Part shown: positions 1 through 5,962 of the stretch, piece after piece | Layout of the letters: every line of letters starts with the position of its first letter | Numbering within the stretch: position 1 is the stretch's first letter | Assembly: GCA_027058735.1 (NCBI GenBank) | Contig: JALURZ010000250.1 | Location: forward strand, 1-20,843 | DNA: 20,843 bases | Origin: Hyphomicrobiales bacterium | GTDB taxonomy: Bacteria > Pseudomonadota > Alphaproteobacteria > Rhizobiales > JALURZ01 | Direction of reading: 5' to 3' | The notes under the pieces: model-generated | What the model was told of the DNA's origin: nothing | The model's database searches: none | What the model saw: only the letters and a program-made list of their open reading frames with translations | Position numbers and translations under genes: made by a program

Positions 1-340
1 CTTCGCCCGGGCGCAGAAAAACCCTGGGCACGACATCGGGATAGACGAGCGCCACAAAGCCGCAGGCGCCGAACGCGAGGCTTGCCGCCGCCCAGTCGTA
101 CCACGGCACGCCCCGGCCGGGCGGGGATTTGCGGGCGCGGATTTTCAAAAAGGTCAGCGCCAGCGCCAGTCCCAGCACCACGGCGAAGAACTGTTGCGGA
201 TAGAGCGCCAGCGACATCATCCGCGGCACGTTCAATGACCAGCCGACGGCCAGTATTGTCAGTGCGGCGGCAAGAGCGGCGATGAGGGTTTGCGCCAGGC
301 GATCGCCGAGCCGGACGGGCTCTCCCGCCTCATCGGACAT
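1..340 (-). CDS. TRAP transporter membrane subunit (4TM/12TM fusion type), N-terminal fragment
   Basis: This gene is cut by the left edge; 113 N-terminal residues are visible, starting MSDEAGEPVRLGDRLAQ. Three hydrophobic stretches look like membrane helices, at about residues 16-36, 45-67 and 82-100. In the TAXI branch of TRAP transporters the small and large membrane subunits are usually fused into one polypeptide, which imports a substrate using the ion gradient. The call rests mainly on context: the ATG directly follows the TAG stop of the TAXI solute-binding gene with no base between them, so the two are surely co-transcribed and probably translationally coupled. No strong Shine-Dalgarno sequence is visible, which fits coupling. 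The substrate cannot be told. Assignment to the fused form is inference, because the rest of the gene lies outside the window. Confidence 0.75.
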   Translation of the reverse strand, partial: MSDEAGEPVRLGDRLAQTLIAALAAALTILAVGWSLNVPRMMSLALYPQQFFAVVLGLALALTFLKIRARKSPPGRGVPWYDWAAASLAFGACGFVALVYPDVVPRVFLRPGE

Positions 341-1297
341 CTACTTTTTCCAAAGTCCGACCTCTTTCAGAAACCTGATGGCGCCGGGGTGATACTGCGC
401 CGGCGATGTGTCGCGCACCATGTCCCTCTCTGGCCTGAACCCGCGGAAAGCCGGGAACACCCTGGCCATCGTCTTCTGGCCTTCGTAGATCAACTTGGTC
501 ATCTTGTAGACGACCTCGTCGGACACCCCCGCATGGGTGAAAATCAGTTGCGGGAAGGCGATGAATTTGCCTTCCTTTTCAACGCCGGGTACGCCTGGTC
601 CCGGCTTGATCGTCATGAGATAGCCGGTGGGCCAGTGTTTCTTGATCGATGCGCGGGCCTGCGGTGTGTCCTTGATGGGCAGGGCGCGCAGACCGCCGAC
701 CGCCGCGTGGGCTTCGCGCACCTTGCCCGCGCCATGTGCGAATATGAATCCAACAACATCCCCCGACATGAACGCGTTGACACCGGCAACCACGCTTTGC
801 ACGTTGACCGGCACCATGTCGGCGCGGGTCAGGCCGACCGTGCCGTAATGCGCATCGAGCTGTGGCAGGATCGTCTTTTGGGCCGTATAGCCATCGACCA
901 TCGGCTTGCCCTTCAGATCGGCAATTGAGCGGATGTCACTGTCGGCGCGCACGAAAATGGCCTCGCGAAGGGGCATCAGCAGTGCGACGATGCGCAGATT
1001 GGGGTTCACGCTGCCCTTGAACCACGCCTTTCCCGCCAGCGCGTAATGGAATTCCTGCAGGTTGACGACGCCGAATTCGATCTCGCCCGCATTGACAAGG
1101 GGCAGATACTGGTTCGGCGCGGTCGCGGGCTGGATCGTTGCGGCAACGCCTGCGTCATTGGCGGCCTTTGCCACCGCCGTTCCGATGCTGTGAAACAGCG
1201 ATCCCGGGTTCGAAGTCGCTATTCCGACGCTCTGGGCGGCGGCCGCGGTTGCCAACATACCCGCCGCGAATGCGAATGATGCGAAAGTTTTTCTCAT
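341..1297 (-). CDS. TRAP transporter solute-binding protein, TAXI family
   Basis: The protein is 318 aa, periplasmic, and captures a substrate for the TRAP membrane subunit encoded next to it. Residues 1-21 (MRKTFASFAFAAGMLATAAA plus A) form a Sec signal peptide with likely cleavage before Gln22. The mature part begins with the TAXI signature region IATSNPGSLFHSIGTAVAKA. It also has the internal segment ADLKGKPMVDGY, which is typical of the family's two-lobed periplasmic fold. An in-frame start 12 codons upstream would put a basic extension before the signal peptide. I chose the ATG at 1297 because AGGGAGGAA lies just upstream of it. TAXI proteins often bind glutamate, other carboxylates or unknown ligands, and nothing here fixes the ligand. 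Transcription is probably controlled through the palindrome at 1340-1377. Confidence 0.9.
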   Translation of the reverse strand: MRKTFASFAFAAGMLATAAAAQSVGIATSNPGSLFHSIGTAVAKAANDAGVAATIQPATAPNQYLPLVNAGEIEFGVVNLQEFHYALAGKAWFKGSVNPNLRIVALLMPLREAIFVRADSDIRSIADLKGKPMVDGYTAQKTILPQLDAHYGTVGLTRADMVPVNVQSVVAGVNAFMSGDVVGFIFAHGAGKVREAHAAVGGLRALPIKDTPQARASIKKHWPTGYLMTIKPGPGVPGVEKEGKFIAFPQLIFTHAGVSDEVVYKMTKLIYEGQKTMARVFPAFRGFRPERDMVRDTSPAQYHPGAIRFLKEVGLWKK

Positions 1298-1339
1298 GAA
1301 ATTCCTCCCTCTGTGCCGGCTTCGGCGGCTCACAGTCGG

Positions 1340-1377
1340 ATTTTACAAAAATCTCTTATTATGAGAATTTGTATAAT
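1340..1377. promoter_or_regulatory. Operator-like imperfect palindrome upstream of the TRAP operon
   Basis: The left arm is ATTTTACAAAAATCTC (1340-1355) and the right arm is GAGAATTTGTATAAT (1363-1377), separated by TTATTAT. The reverse complement of the right arm is ATTATACAAATTCTC, so the arms match except for one inserted base and two substitutions. The element is far more AT-rich than its surroundings and overlaps the -10 and start region of the predicted TRAP promoter, a position expected for a repressor site. No regulator gene is visible in the window. Confidence 0.5.
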
Positions 1378-1400
1378 GCACACATGGCTCCGGTTTTCAA
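1370..1400 (-). promoter_or_regulatory. Probable promoter of the TRAP operon
   Basis: On the minus strand TTGAAA (1400-1395) is followed after 18 bp by TTATAC (1376-1371), or after 19 bp by TATACA. The predicted start lies about 65 nt upstream of the TAXI ATG. The -10 overlaps one arm of the palindrome at 1340-1377. It is a consensus match by eye only. Confidence 0.4.
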
Positions 1401-1580
1401 GGAAAGAGAGCGCTCGCATGGCCGCCGGGCGGGCCGAACGGATGGTGTTGTCCCATGCCCTGATTGCGGTTTGCGCGCGAGGGAGGCGGGGCTAGTGCGG
1501 CCGCGAGCCACGGCCCGGCGCCCCTGCGCCGCCGCCTGAGGAGCGCAGCCCGAAGGGCGACAGCGTGAGCGAAACAACGG
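1378..1580. other. Non-coding gap between the TRAP promoter and tRNA-Thr
   Basis: No credible gene is seen. The stretch is GC-rich and holds small hairpins, for example CGGCGC-CCCT-GCGCCG near 1516-1533 and a GCCC/GGGC stem near 1548-1558 just downstream of tRNA-Thr (minus strand). The latter could help stop or trim the tRNA transcript, but it has no following T-run. Confidence 0.4.
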
Positions 1581-1653
<73 letters not shown>

Positions 1654-1679
1654 GGGGAGGGGGACATGGCCGTGCGGTC

Positions 1680-1708
1680 CGTATAGTCCTGATTTCCTGA
1701 TTTGTCAG
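1680..1708 (-). promoter_or_regulatory. Promoter of tRNA-Thr
   Basis: On the minus strand CTGACA (1708-1703), 17 bp, then TATACG (1685-1680). The predicted start lies about 20 nt before the mature tRNA 5' end. The -35 matches consensus at five of six bases and the spacer is optimal. Confidence 0.55.
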
Positions 1709-1748
1709 CAGCGAAAAAACGCCGCCATCCGCGCATCGGTGCCGGCTG

Positions 1749-1776
1749 CCCGGGGCGGAAGTGTCCGCGCCCCGGG
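1749..1776. repeat. GC-rich inverted repeat between divergent promoters
   Basis: Left arm CCCGGGGCGGA (1749-1759), loop AGTG, right arm TCCGCGCCCCGGG (1764-1776). The arms pair fully apart from a two-base bulge. It lies between the tRNA-Thr promoter and the promoter of the small secreted protein. Neither side has a T-run, so it is not a typical terminator; it could be a binding site or have no function. Confidence 0.4.
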
Positions 1777-1787
1777 ATAATCGGAGT

Positions 1788-1815
1788 TTGGGTGCCGGCG
1801 AACATCTGTTATAGT
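1788..1815 (+). promoter_or_regulatory. Promoter of the small secreted protein gene
   Basis: TTGGGT (1788-1793), 16 bp, TATAGT (1810-1815). The predicted start near 1822 leaves a leader of about 30 nt before the ATG at 1853. The promoter position argues against the longer GTG-started reading frame beginning at 1814, which would overlap the -10. Confidence 0.5.
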
Positions 1816-1852
1816 GCGCTGCATTGTTTGGCTTTGCGCAAGGCGGGATCAA

Positions 1853-2329
1853 ATGACATTCAGACCGGCAATCGGGCCCTTTCTGGTACTGGGTACGGTG
1901 CTTGCGGTGGGGGCGGCGGCGTTTGGCCTGGTGAGCATTCCCGGCGTTTCCACGGCGCAGGAACTGGAACTCGATGAGAACGGTTTCCCGCGCGATTCGA
2001 CGCGCCGCGCGCCGGCACGGCGTGCGCTGCCGCGCCGCGATGGCGCGCAAGGCAGATTTTTCAATTTTCTCGACATTTTCGGCAGACGCCAGCGGGGCGC
2101 CCCGGAGGGGCAGTTTTTTCCGGACGGCGGCGGCGTTGAGTTCGGCCAGGCCCCGTTGAACTACGATCTGGCACCGGCGGATGTCAGCCTCGGCATCAGC
2201 TTTGCGCACCGCCGGCAGTATAATACCCGCCGCTTTGTCTATAAGCATCACTACCCCTATGCCTATTACGATCACCCCTACAGAACGGGATTCGCCATAT
2301 CGATGGCCGGTTTGACCGCGCAACAATAG
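1853..2329 (+). CDS. Small secreted or membrane-anchored protein of unknown function
   Basis: The protein is 158 aa and I do not recognise the family. Residues 1 to about 36 form a signal peptide or signal anchor: a short N-region with one Arg, then a long hydrophobic run (FLVLGTVLAVGAAAFGLV), with plausible cleavage after VSTA before QELEL. The mature part is Arg-rich around residues 48-80 (RRAPARRALPRR, FGRRQRG). It ends with an aromatic and His-rich segment at residues 130-144 (YKHHYPYAYYDHPYR), which could bind metal or stick to surfaces; that is speculation. The ATG at 1853 is preferred because GGCGGGA lies upstream and the promoter at 1788-1815 excludes the longer frame. It stands alone, facing rlmB convergently. 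The signal peptide, promoter and start site make a real gene likely. Confidence 0.7.
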   Translation: MTFRPAIGPFLVLGTVLAVGAAAFGLVSIPGVSTAQELELDENGFPRDSTRRAPARRALPRRDGAQGRFFNFLDIFGRRQRGAPEGQFFPDGGGVEFGQAPLNYDLAPADVSLGISFAHRRQYNTRRFVYKHHYPYAYYDHPYRTGFAISMAGLTAQQ

Positions 2330-2374
2330 CCCGGCGCAGATTCGCGCTCCGTTTTGCCTGCGCGTGCGGTGCGT

Positions 2375-2425
2375 GCAAATGCCATTTGCCGCGATCGTGT
2401 CCCTGGGAAGCGAATTGTGATCGCG
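2375..2425. terminator. Hairpins between convergent genes, possible bidirectional terminator
   Basis: The 116-nt gap between the secreted-protein gene and rlmB holds GCAAAT-GCC-ATTTGC (2375-2389) and a second pair, CGCGATC (2390-2396) with GATCGCG (2419-2425). The position between converging genes suits termination, but no T-run follows either hairpin, so the role is uncertain. Confidence 0.3.
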
Positions 2426-2445
2426 GGAGCGTGGCGGCGATGCGC

Positions 2446-3252
2446 TCAGCGGCGAGCGGCCCGCACCAGGGCATAGAGCGCCACGGCCGCGGCGCTGGAC
2501 ACGTTCAGGGCCTCCATTGCGCCCGGCAGATCGATGCGGGCGAGGTGCTCGCAGCGTTCGCGGGTCAGCCGGCGTAAACCGCGCCCTTCGGCCCCCAGCA
2601 CCAGCGCCAGAGCATCATGATGCGGCACCGCGTCAATCGGCGCGCTGGCGCCGCAATCGAGGCCGATGATCGCAAAACCTCGTTCCTTCATCATTGTGAG
2701 CGCCTGCGCCAGGTTTGGAACCCGCACGATATCGACCTGCTCCAGAGCGCCGGACGCCGCCTTGGCCAGGGCCGCGGACTGGGGCGGACTGTTGCGGCTG
2801 GTGCAGATGATGGTGTGCGCGCCAAAGGCGCTGGCGCAGCGCATGATGGCGCCGAAATTCTGCGGGTCACTCACCTGATCCAGCACCACGGCGAGGCCCC
2901 GGGCGGCGATATCCTTCAGTGCGGGCTCGCGCAGCGGCGCCGTTTCCAGCGCAAGCCCCTGATGAACCGCATCCCCTGGCAGTATCCGGCCAAGCTGCGC
3001 GGGCGCGACGATTTCCAAAGGCGTCGCTCCGGCCCGCGACCGCAAGCCATGTTTGTCGAGGGCGTTGCGGGTCGCCAGCAGGCGTTTGTTGCGCCGCGCC
3101 GGATTGGCCAGCGCGCCCAGCACCGTGTGGACGCCATAAAGCCAGACACCATCGTTGGCGCGGCGCGGGCGGCGGGCTGATTTGCCACCGTCTCCGCGTG
3201 GCCGGCCCGGTGTTTGCGGGCCGGGGCGGCTGCTTTTTCCAGGGTGATTCAT
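2446..3252 (-). CDS. rlmB: 23S rRNA (guanosine-2'-O-)-methyltransferase RlmB (TrmH/SpoU family)
   Basis: The protein is 268 aa and cytoplasmic. RlmB uses S-adenosylmethionine to methylate the ribose of a guanosine in the peptidyl-transferase region of 23S rRNA (G2251 in E. coli). A basic, disordered N-terminus (residues 1-33) precedes the RNA-binding domain, which begins at WLYGVHTVLGAL. The C-terminal SPOUT domain shows all three SpoU motifs: DQVSDPQNFGAIMRCA (motif 1, with the catalytic-type Asn and Arg), LVLGAEGRGLRRLTRERC (motif 2), and IDLPGAMEALNVSSAAAVAL (motif 3), which form the trefoil knot. The family also contains tRNA Gm18 methylases, but the length and N-terminal domain favour RlmB. 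There is no Shine-Dalgarno sequence before the ATG, consistent with the leaderless promoter predicted at 3261-3289. It lies divergent to the tRNA-tuf operon. Confidence 0.92.
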   Translation of the reverse strand: MNHPGKSSRPGPQTPGRPRGDGGKSARRPRRANDGVWLYGVHTVLGALANPARRNKRLLATRNALDKHGLRSRAGATPLEIVAPAQLGRILPGDAVHQGLALETAPLREPALKDIAARGLAVVLDQVSDPQNFGAIMRCASAFGAHTIICTSRNSPPQSAALAKAASGALEQVDIVRVPNLAQALTMMKERGFAIIGLDCGASAPIDAVPHHDALALVLGAEGRGLRRLTRERCEHLARIDLPGAMEALNVSSAAAVALYALVRAARR

Positions 3253-3260
3253 AGCGGCCG

Positions 3261-3289
3261 GTTATAGGCGCGCCGGCGAGATGACGCAA
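3261..3289 (-). promoter_or_regulatory. Promoter of rlmB, predicted to give a leaderless mRNA
   Basis: On the minus strand TTGCGT (3289-3284), 17 bp, TATAAC (3266-3261). Only eight bases separate the -10 from the ATG at 3252, so transcription should begin at or within a base or two of the start codon. The absence of a Shine-Dalgarno sequence fits this. Confidence 0.55.
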
Positions 3290-3357
3290 ACGCGGCGGGG
3301 AGCCGGTGTTTCTAACGGGGCGCGACAATGGCCGCAAGGGGGCAGGCTTGTGGAGAA

Positions 3358-3420
3358 TTTTTCATGTTTTTGGTATTTTACGGGGTTGACAGCGCCCTCT
3401 CCCAGCCACATAAAGCCCCC
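3358..3420 (+). promoter_or_regulatory. Strong promoter of the tRNA-Tyr/tRNA-Gly/tuf operon
   Basis: A perfect TTGACA (3386-3391) is followed after 17 bp by CATAAA (3409-3414). Just upstream, 3358-3381 is rich in A and T in an otherwise GC-rich region, like an UP element. After the -10 comes GCCCCCGCG, a GC-rich discriminator of the kind found at stable-RNA promoters under ppGpp/DksA control. The predicted start is near 3421, about 64 nt before tRNA-Tyr. Confidence 0.75.
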
Positions 3421-3484
3421 GCGCAAGTCTCTATTGTAGGACTGCGAGCCGAGTCGCTTGCGCTATCGAATTCAACCAGACCAT

Positions 3485-3569
3485 GGAGGGGTGCCCGAGT
3501 GGTTAAAGGGGACGGGCTGTAAACCCGTTGGCTATGCCTACGTTGGTTCAAATCCAACCCCCTCCACCA
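3485..3569 (+). tRNA. tRNA-Tyr (anticodon GUA)
   Basis: An 85-nt class II tRNA with acceptor GGAGGGG/CCCCTCC, anticodon stem ACGGG/CCCGT around loop CTGTAAA (anticodon GTA), a long variable arm (TTGGCTATGCCTACG region), T arm GGTTCAAATCC and an encoded CCA. It is the first gene of the tRNA-tuf transcript, as in the E. coli thrU-tyrU-glyT-thrT-tufB operon. Confidence 0.97.
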
Positions 3570-3599
3570 GAACGTTTTTCGACTGGTGATCGAGAGCGG

Positions 3600-3673
3600 G
3601 CGGGTGTAGCTCAATGGTAGAGCCGCAGCCTTCCAAGCTGAAGATGGGGGTTCGATTCCCCCCACCCGCTCCA
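3600..3673 (+). tRNA. tRNA-Gly (anticodon UCC)
   Basis: A 74-nt tRNA with acceptor GCGGGTG/CACCCGC, discriminator U and encoded CCA. The anticodon stem CAGC/GCTG encloses loop CTTCCAA (anticodon TCC), and the T arm contains GGTTCGATTCC. It lies 30 nt after tRNA-Tyr, in the position of glyT in the E. coli tufB operon. The 123 nt between it and the repeat array at 3797 show no gene. Confidence 0.97.
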
Positions 3674-3796
3674 ACGCCATTTTGCGAACTTGCGGGATAC
3701 GGTTGGCGGGATAGGGCTGAAAGTACCGGATGCGGTGCGGCGGCGAAAGTGTGACGCCGGCGACGGTTTTTCGCGATCCCCAACGCGGATCGGCCA

Positions 3797-3850
3797 GACA
3801 AGGGAATGGTTTGAGACAAGGGAATGGTTTGAGACAAGGGAATGATTTGA
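3797..3850 (+). repeat. Three tandem 18-bp repeats abutting the tuf1 start codon, each with a two-codon mini-ORF
   Basis: The unit GACAAGGGAATGGTTTGA occurs at 3797-3814 and 3815-3832; the third copy (3833-3850) differs by one base, ATGATT instead of ATGGTT. Each unit has a Shine-Dalgarno-like AAGGG, then ATG-GTT-TGA (third copy ATG-ATT-TGA). All three mini-ORFs are in the tuf frame, and the last TGA is followed directly by the tuf ATG. The AGGG of the third unit is also the only ribosome-binding site seen for tuf, at a rather long distance of 10 nt. The same array with about two units precedes tuf2 at 20738-20771. Confidence 0.95.
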
Positions 3851-5041
3851 ATGTCGAAGGAAAAGTTTGAGCGCACGAAGCCGCATTGCAACATTGGCAC
3901 GATTGGTCATGTTGACCATGGCAAGACGACTTTGACGGCGGCGATTACGAAGGTTCTGGCGGAAGCGGGGGGTGGTTCGGTTATCGCGTTTGACGAGATT
4001 GACAAGGCGCCGGAGGAACGCGAGCGCGGGATCACGATTTCGACGGCGCATGTGGAATATGAGACCGGGAACCGTCACTATGCCCATGTGGACTGTCCGG
4101 GTCATGCGGATTATGTGAAGAACATGATCACGGGTGCTGCCCAGATGGATGGCGCCATTCTGGTTGTGTCGGCGGCGGATGGTCCGATGCCCCAGACCCG
4201 CGAGCATATTCTTCTTGCCCGCCAGGTTGGGGTTCCGGCGCTTGTTGTTTATCTGAACAAGGTTGATCAGGTTGATGATGAGGAGCTTCTGGAGCTTGTG
4301 GAACTGGAGGTGCGCGAGCTTCTGTCGTCTTATGATTTTCCCGGCGATGACATTCCGATCATCAAGGGGTCTGCGCTGGCCGCTCTTGAGGGGCGCGATG
4401 AGGAGATTGGCAAGAATTCGATTCTTGAGCTGATGGCGGCGGTTGACGAATATATTCCCCAGCCCGAGCGGCCCAAGGATCTGCCGTTTCTGATGCCGAT
4501 TGAGGATGTGTTTTCGATTTCGGGCCGCGGCACGGTTGTGACGGGCCGCATTGAGCGCGGCATTGTGAATGTCGGCGAGGAAGTCGAGATTGTCGGCATC
4601 AAGGACACGGTGAAGACGACGTGCACGGGCGTTGAGATGTTCCGCAAGCTGCTTGACCAGGGCGAGGCGGGGGACAATGTGGGTGTTCTGCTTCGCGGCA
4701 CCAAGCGCGAGGATGTGGAGCGCGGCCAGGTTTTGTGCAAGCCGGGCTCGTTGACGCCGCATACCAAGTTCAAGGCGGAGGCCTATATTCTGACCAAGGA
4801 CGAGGGCGGGCGCCATACGCCGTTTTTCACCAAGTACCGTCCGCAGTTTTATTTCCGCACGACGGATGTGACCGGTGTTGTGAGCCTGCCGGAAGGCACC
4901 GAAATGGTGATGCCCGGGGAAAATTGCGAAATGGAAGTGGAACTGATCGTGCCGATCGCGATGGAAGAGAAGCTGCGCTTCGCCATCCGCGAAGGCGGCC
5001 GCACAGTCGGCGCCGGCGTCGTCGCCGGCATTATCGAATAG
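3851..5041 (+). CDS. tuf: Elongation factor Tu (first copy)
   Basis: The protein is 396 aa, a normal length. EF-Tu with GTP delivers aminoacyl-tRNA to the ribosomal A site. All GTPase motifs are visible: GHVDHGKT (G1), RGITI with the switch I threonine (G2), DCPGHADY (G3, with the catalytic histidine), NKVD (G4) and GSAL (G5). Domains 2 and 3 follow from about residue 205 (FLMPIEDVFSISGRGTVVTG) to the conserved end GRTVGAGVVAGIIE. The start is fixed by family alignment (MSKEKFERTKPHCNIGTIGH). It sits between tRNA-Gly and tRNA-Trp in one transcript. Codon use is odd: the first roughly 1 kb uses many T-ending codons (GTT, GGT, GAT, CTT), unlike its neighbours, while the last roughly 150 bp returns to C-ending codons. 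The first 72 bases are identical to tuf2. Confidence 0.99.
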   Translation: MSKEKFERTKPHCNIGTIGHVDHGKTTLTAAITKVLAEAGGGSVIAFDEIDKAPEERERGITISTAHVEYETGNRHYAHVDCPGHADYVKNMITGAAQMDGAILVVSAADGPMPQTREHILLARQVGVPALVVYLNKVDQVDDEELLELVELEVRELLSSYDFPGDDIPIIKGSALAALEGRDEEIGKNSILELMAAVDEYIPQPERPKDLPFLMPIEDVFSISGRGTVVTGRIERGIVNVGEEVEIVGIKDTVKTTCTGVEMFRKLLDQGEAGDNVGVLLRGTKREDVERGQVLCKPGSLTPHTKFKAEAYILTKDEGGRHTPFFTKYRPQFYFRTTDVTGVVSLPEGTEMVMPGENCEMEVELIVPIAMEEKLRFAIREGGRTVGAGVVAGIIE

Positions 5042-5049
5042 GGTTTTTT

Positions 5050-5125
5050 AGGAGTGTAGCTCAATTGGCAGAGCACCGGTCTCCAAAACCGGGGGTTGTG
5101 GGTTCGAGTCCCTCCACTCCTGCCA
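5050..5125 (+). tRNA. tRNA-Trp (anticodon CCA)
   Basis: A 76-nt tRNA with acceptor AGGAGTG/CACTCCT, discriminator G and encoded CCA. The anticodon stem CCGGT/ACCGG encloses loop CTCCAAA (anticodon CCA), and the T arm contains GGTTCGAGTCC. It starts only 8 nt after the tuf1 stop, so it must be cut out of the tuf-secE mRNA. A tRNA-Trp between tuf and secE is common in alphaproteobacteria. Confidence 0.97.
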
Positions 5126-5179
5126 AATGATGCGACAAGGGCGGTTTCTCACTGCCAACATCACCGGAAAGATCAGGAC

Positions 5180-5377
5180 ATGGCCAAGACCAATCCGTTT
5201 GAGTTCATACAACAGGTGCGCAGCGAAGTGGAGAAAGTGACTTGGCCGACCGGCCGGGAAACGCTGATCACGACCGTCATGGTGATAATCATGGCTTTCG
5301 TGGCCGCCATTTTCTTTTTTCTCGCCGACAGGGTGTTTTCCACGCTTGTCGGGATTGCGCTGGGTATCGGCAACTAG
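5180..5377 (+). CDS. secE: Preprotein translocase subunit SecE
   Basis: The protein is 65 aa, the short single-span form usual outside the enterobacteria. SecE clamps SecY in the SecYEG channel of the inner membrane. The amphipathic cytoplasmic helix and conserved hinge (FIQQVRSEVEKVTWPTGRET) precede one membrane helix at about residues 32-52 (LITTVMVIIMAFVAAIFFFL). A longer in-frame start at 5096 lies inside tRNA-Trp and is rejected; the ATG at 5180 has AGGA close upstream and gives the normal N-terminus MAKTNPFEF. Here, as in most bacteria, secE directly precedes nusG, with an 17-nt gap. Confidence 0.97.
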   Translation: MAKTNPFEFIQQVRSEVEKVTWPTGRETLITTVMVIIMAFVAAIFFFLADRVFSTLVGIALGIGN

Positions 5378-5394
5378 CAACTTTGCGGGCTCAC

Positions 5395-5925
5395 ATGACC
5401 AAGCGATGGTATATCGTCAACACCTATTCCAATTTCGAGAAGAAAGTGGCCGAGGCAATCACCGAGCAGGCGGCCGCCGCCGGGCTGGGCGATGTGCTTG
5501 AAGAGGTTCTGGTGCCCACCGAGGAAGTCGTCGAATTGCGCCGTGGCCGCAAGGTCAATGCGGAGCGCAAGTTTTTCCCAGGCTACGTGCTGGTCAAGAT
5601 GGAGATGACGGATGAGGCCTATCACCTGATACGCAACACACCCAAAGTGTCGGGATTTCTGGGTTCGGAAAACAAGCCTGTGCCCATCAGCGATACGGAG
5701 GCCGGCCAGATACTGAATAATATCCAGGAGGGTATCGAGCGGCCCAAGCCGACCGTCTCGTTTGAAATCGGTGAAGCGGTGCGGGTGTCGGACGGGCCAT
5801 TCGCTTCGTTCAACGGCCATGTGGAGGATGTGGACGAGGAGCGTTCGCGGCTGAAGGTCGCGGTTTCGATTTTTGGCCGGGCGACCCCGGTCGAACTGGA
5901 ATACACGCAGGTGGAGAAACTTTGA
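5395..5925 (+). CDS. nusG: Transcription termination/antitermination factor NusG
   Basis: The protein is 176 aa. NusG binds the RNA polymerase clamp and links it to Rho or to ribosomal protein S10. The NGN domain occupies about residues 1-115, beginning RWYIVNTYSNFEKKVAEAI and including ERKFFPGYVLVKMEM. The C-terminal KOW domain starts at about 123 (FEIGEAVRVSDGPFASFNG) and ends at YTQVEKL. An upstream in-frame extension overlaps secE in another frame and has no support; the ATG at 5395 gives the family N-terminus. No good Shine-Dalgarno sequence is visible, so translation may be coupled to secE. Confidence 0.98.
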   Translation: MTKRWYIVNTYSNFEKKVAEAITEQAAAAGLGDVLEEVLVPTEEVVELRRGRKVNAERKFFPGYVLVKMEMTDEAYHLIRNTPKVSGFLGSENKPVPISDTEAGQILNNIQEGIERPKPTVSFEIGEAVRVSDGPFASFNGHVEDVDEERSRLKVAVSIFGRATPVELEYTQVEKL

Positions 5926-5962
5926 CTGGCGCCCTGGCGCCGATGGACAGCGCATTGGGGAA

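Noticed and set aside
1359..1577. A 72-codon minus-strand frame between the TRAP promoter and tRNA-Thr
   Set aside because: Its composition is an Arg/Pro/Ala run typical of random GC-rich sequence, and it overlaps no start signal.
3378..3900. Minus-strand open frames across tRNA-Tyr, tRNA-Gly and the repeat array (peptides like GLDLNQRRHSQRVY and SQTIPLSQTIPL)
   Set aside because: These are familiar false proteins from antisense tRNA sequence and from the 18-bp repeat; they have no start signals.
3611..4816. A 401-codon frame antisense to tuf1
   Set aside because: Its N-terminal and middle parts mirror EF-Tu codons and its end is antisense repeat and tRNA-Gly; no protein family is recognisable.
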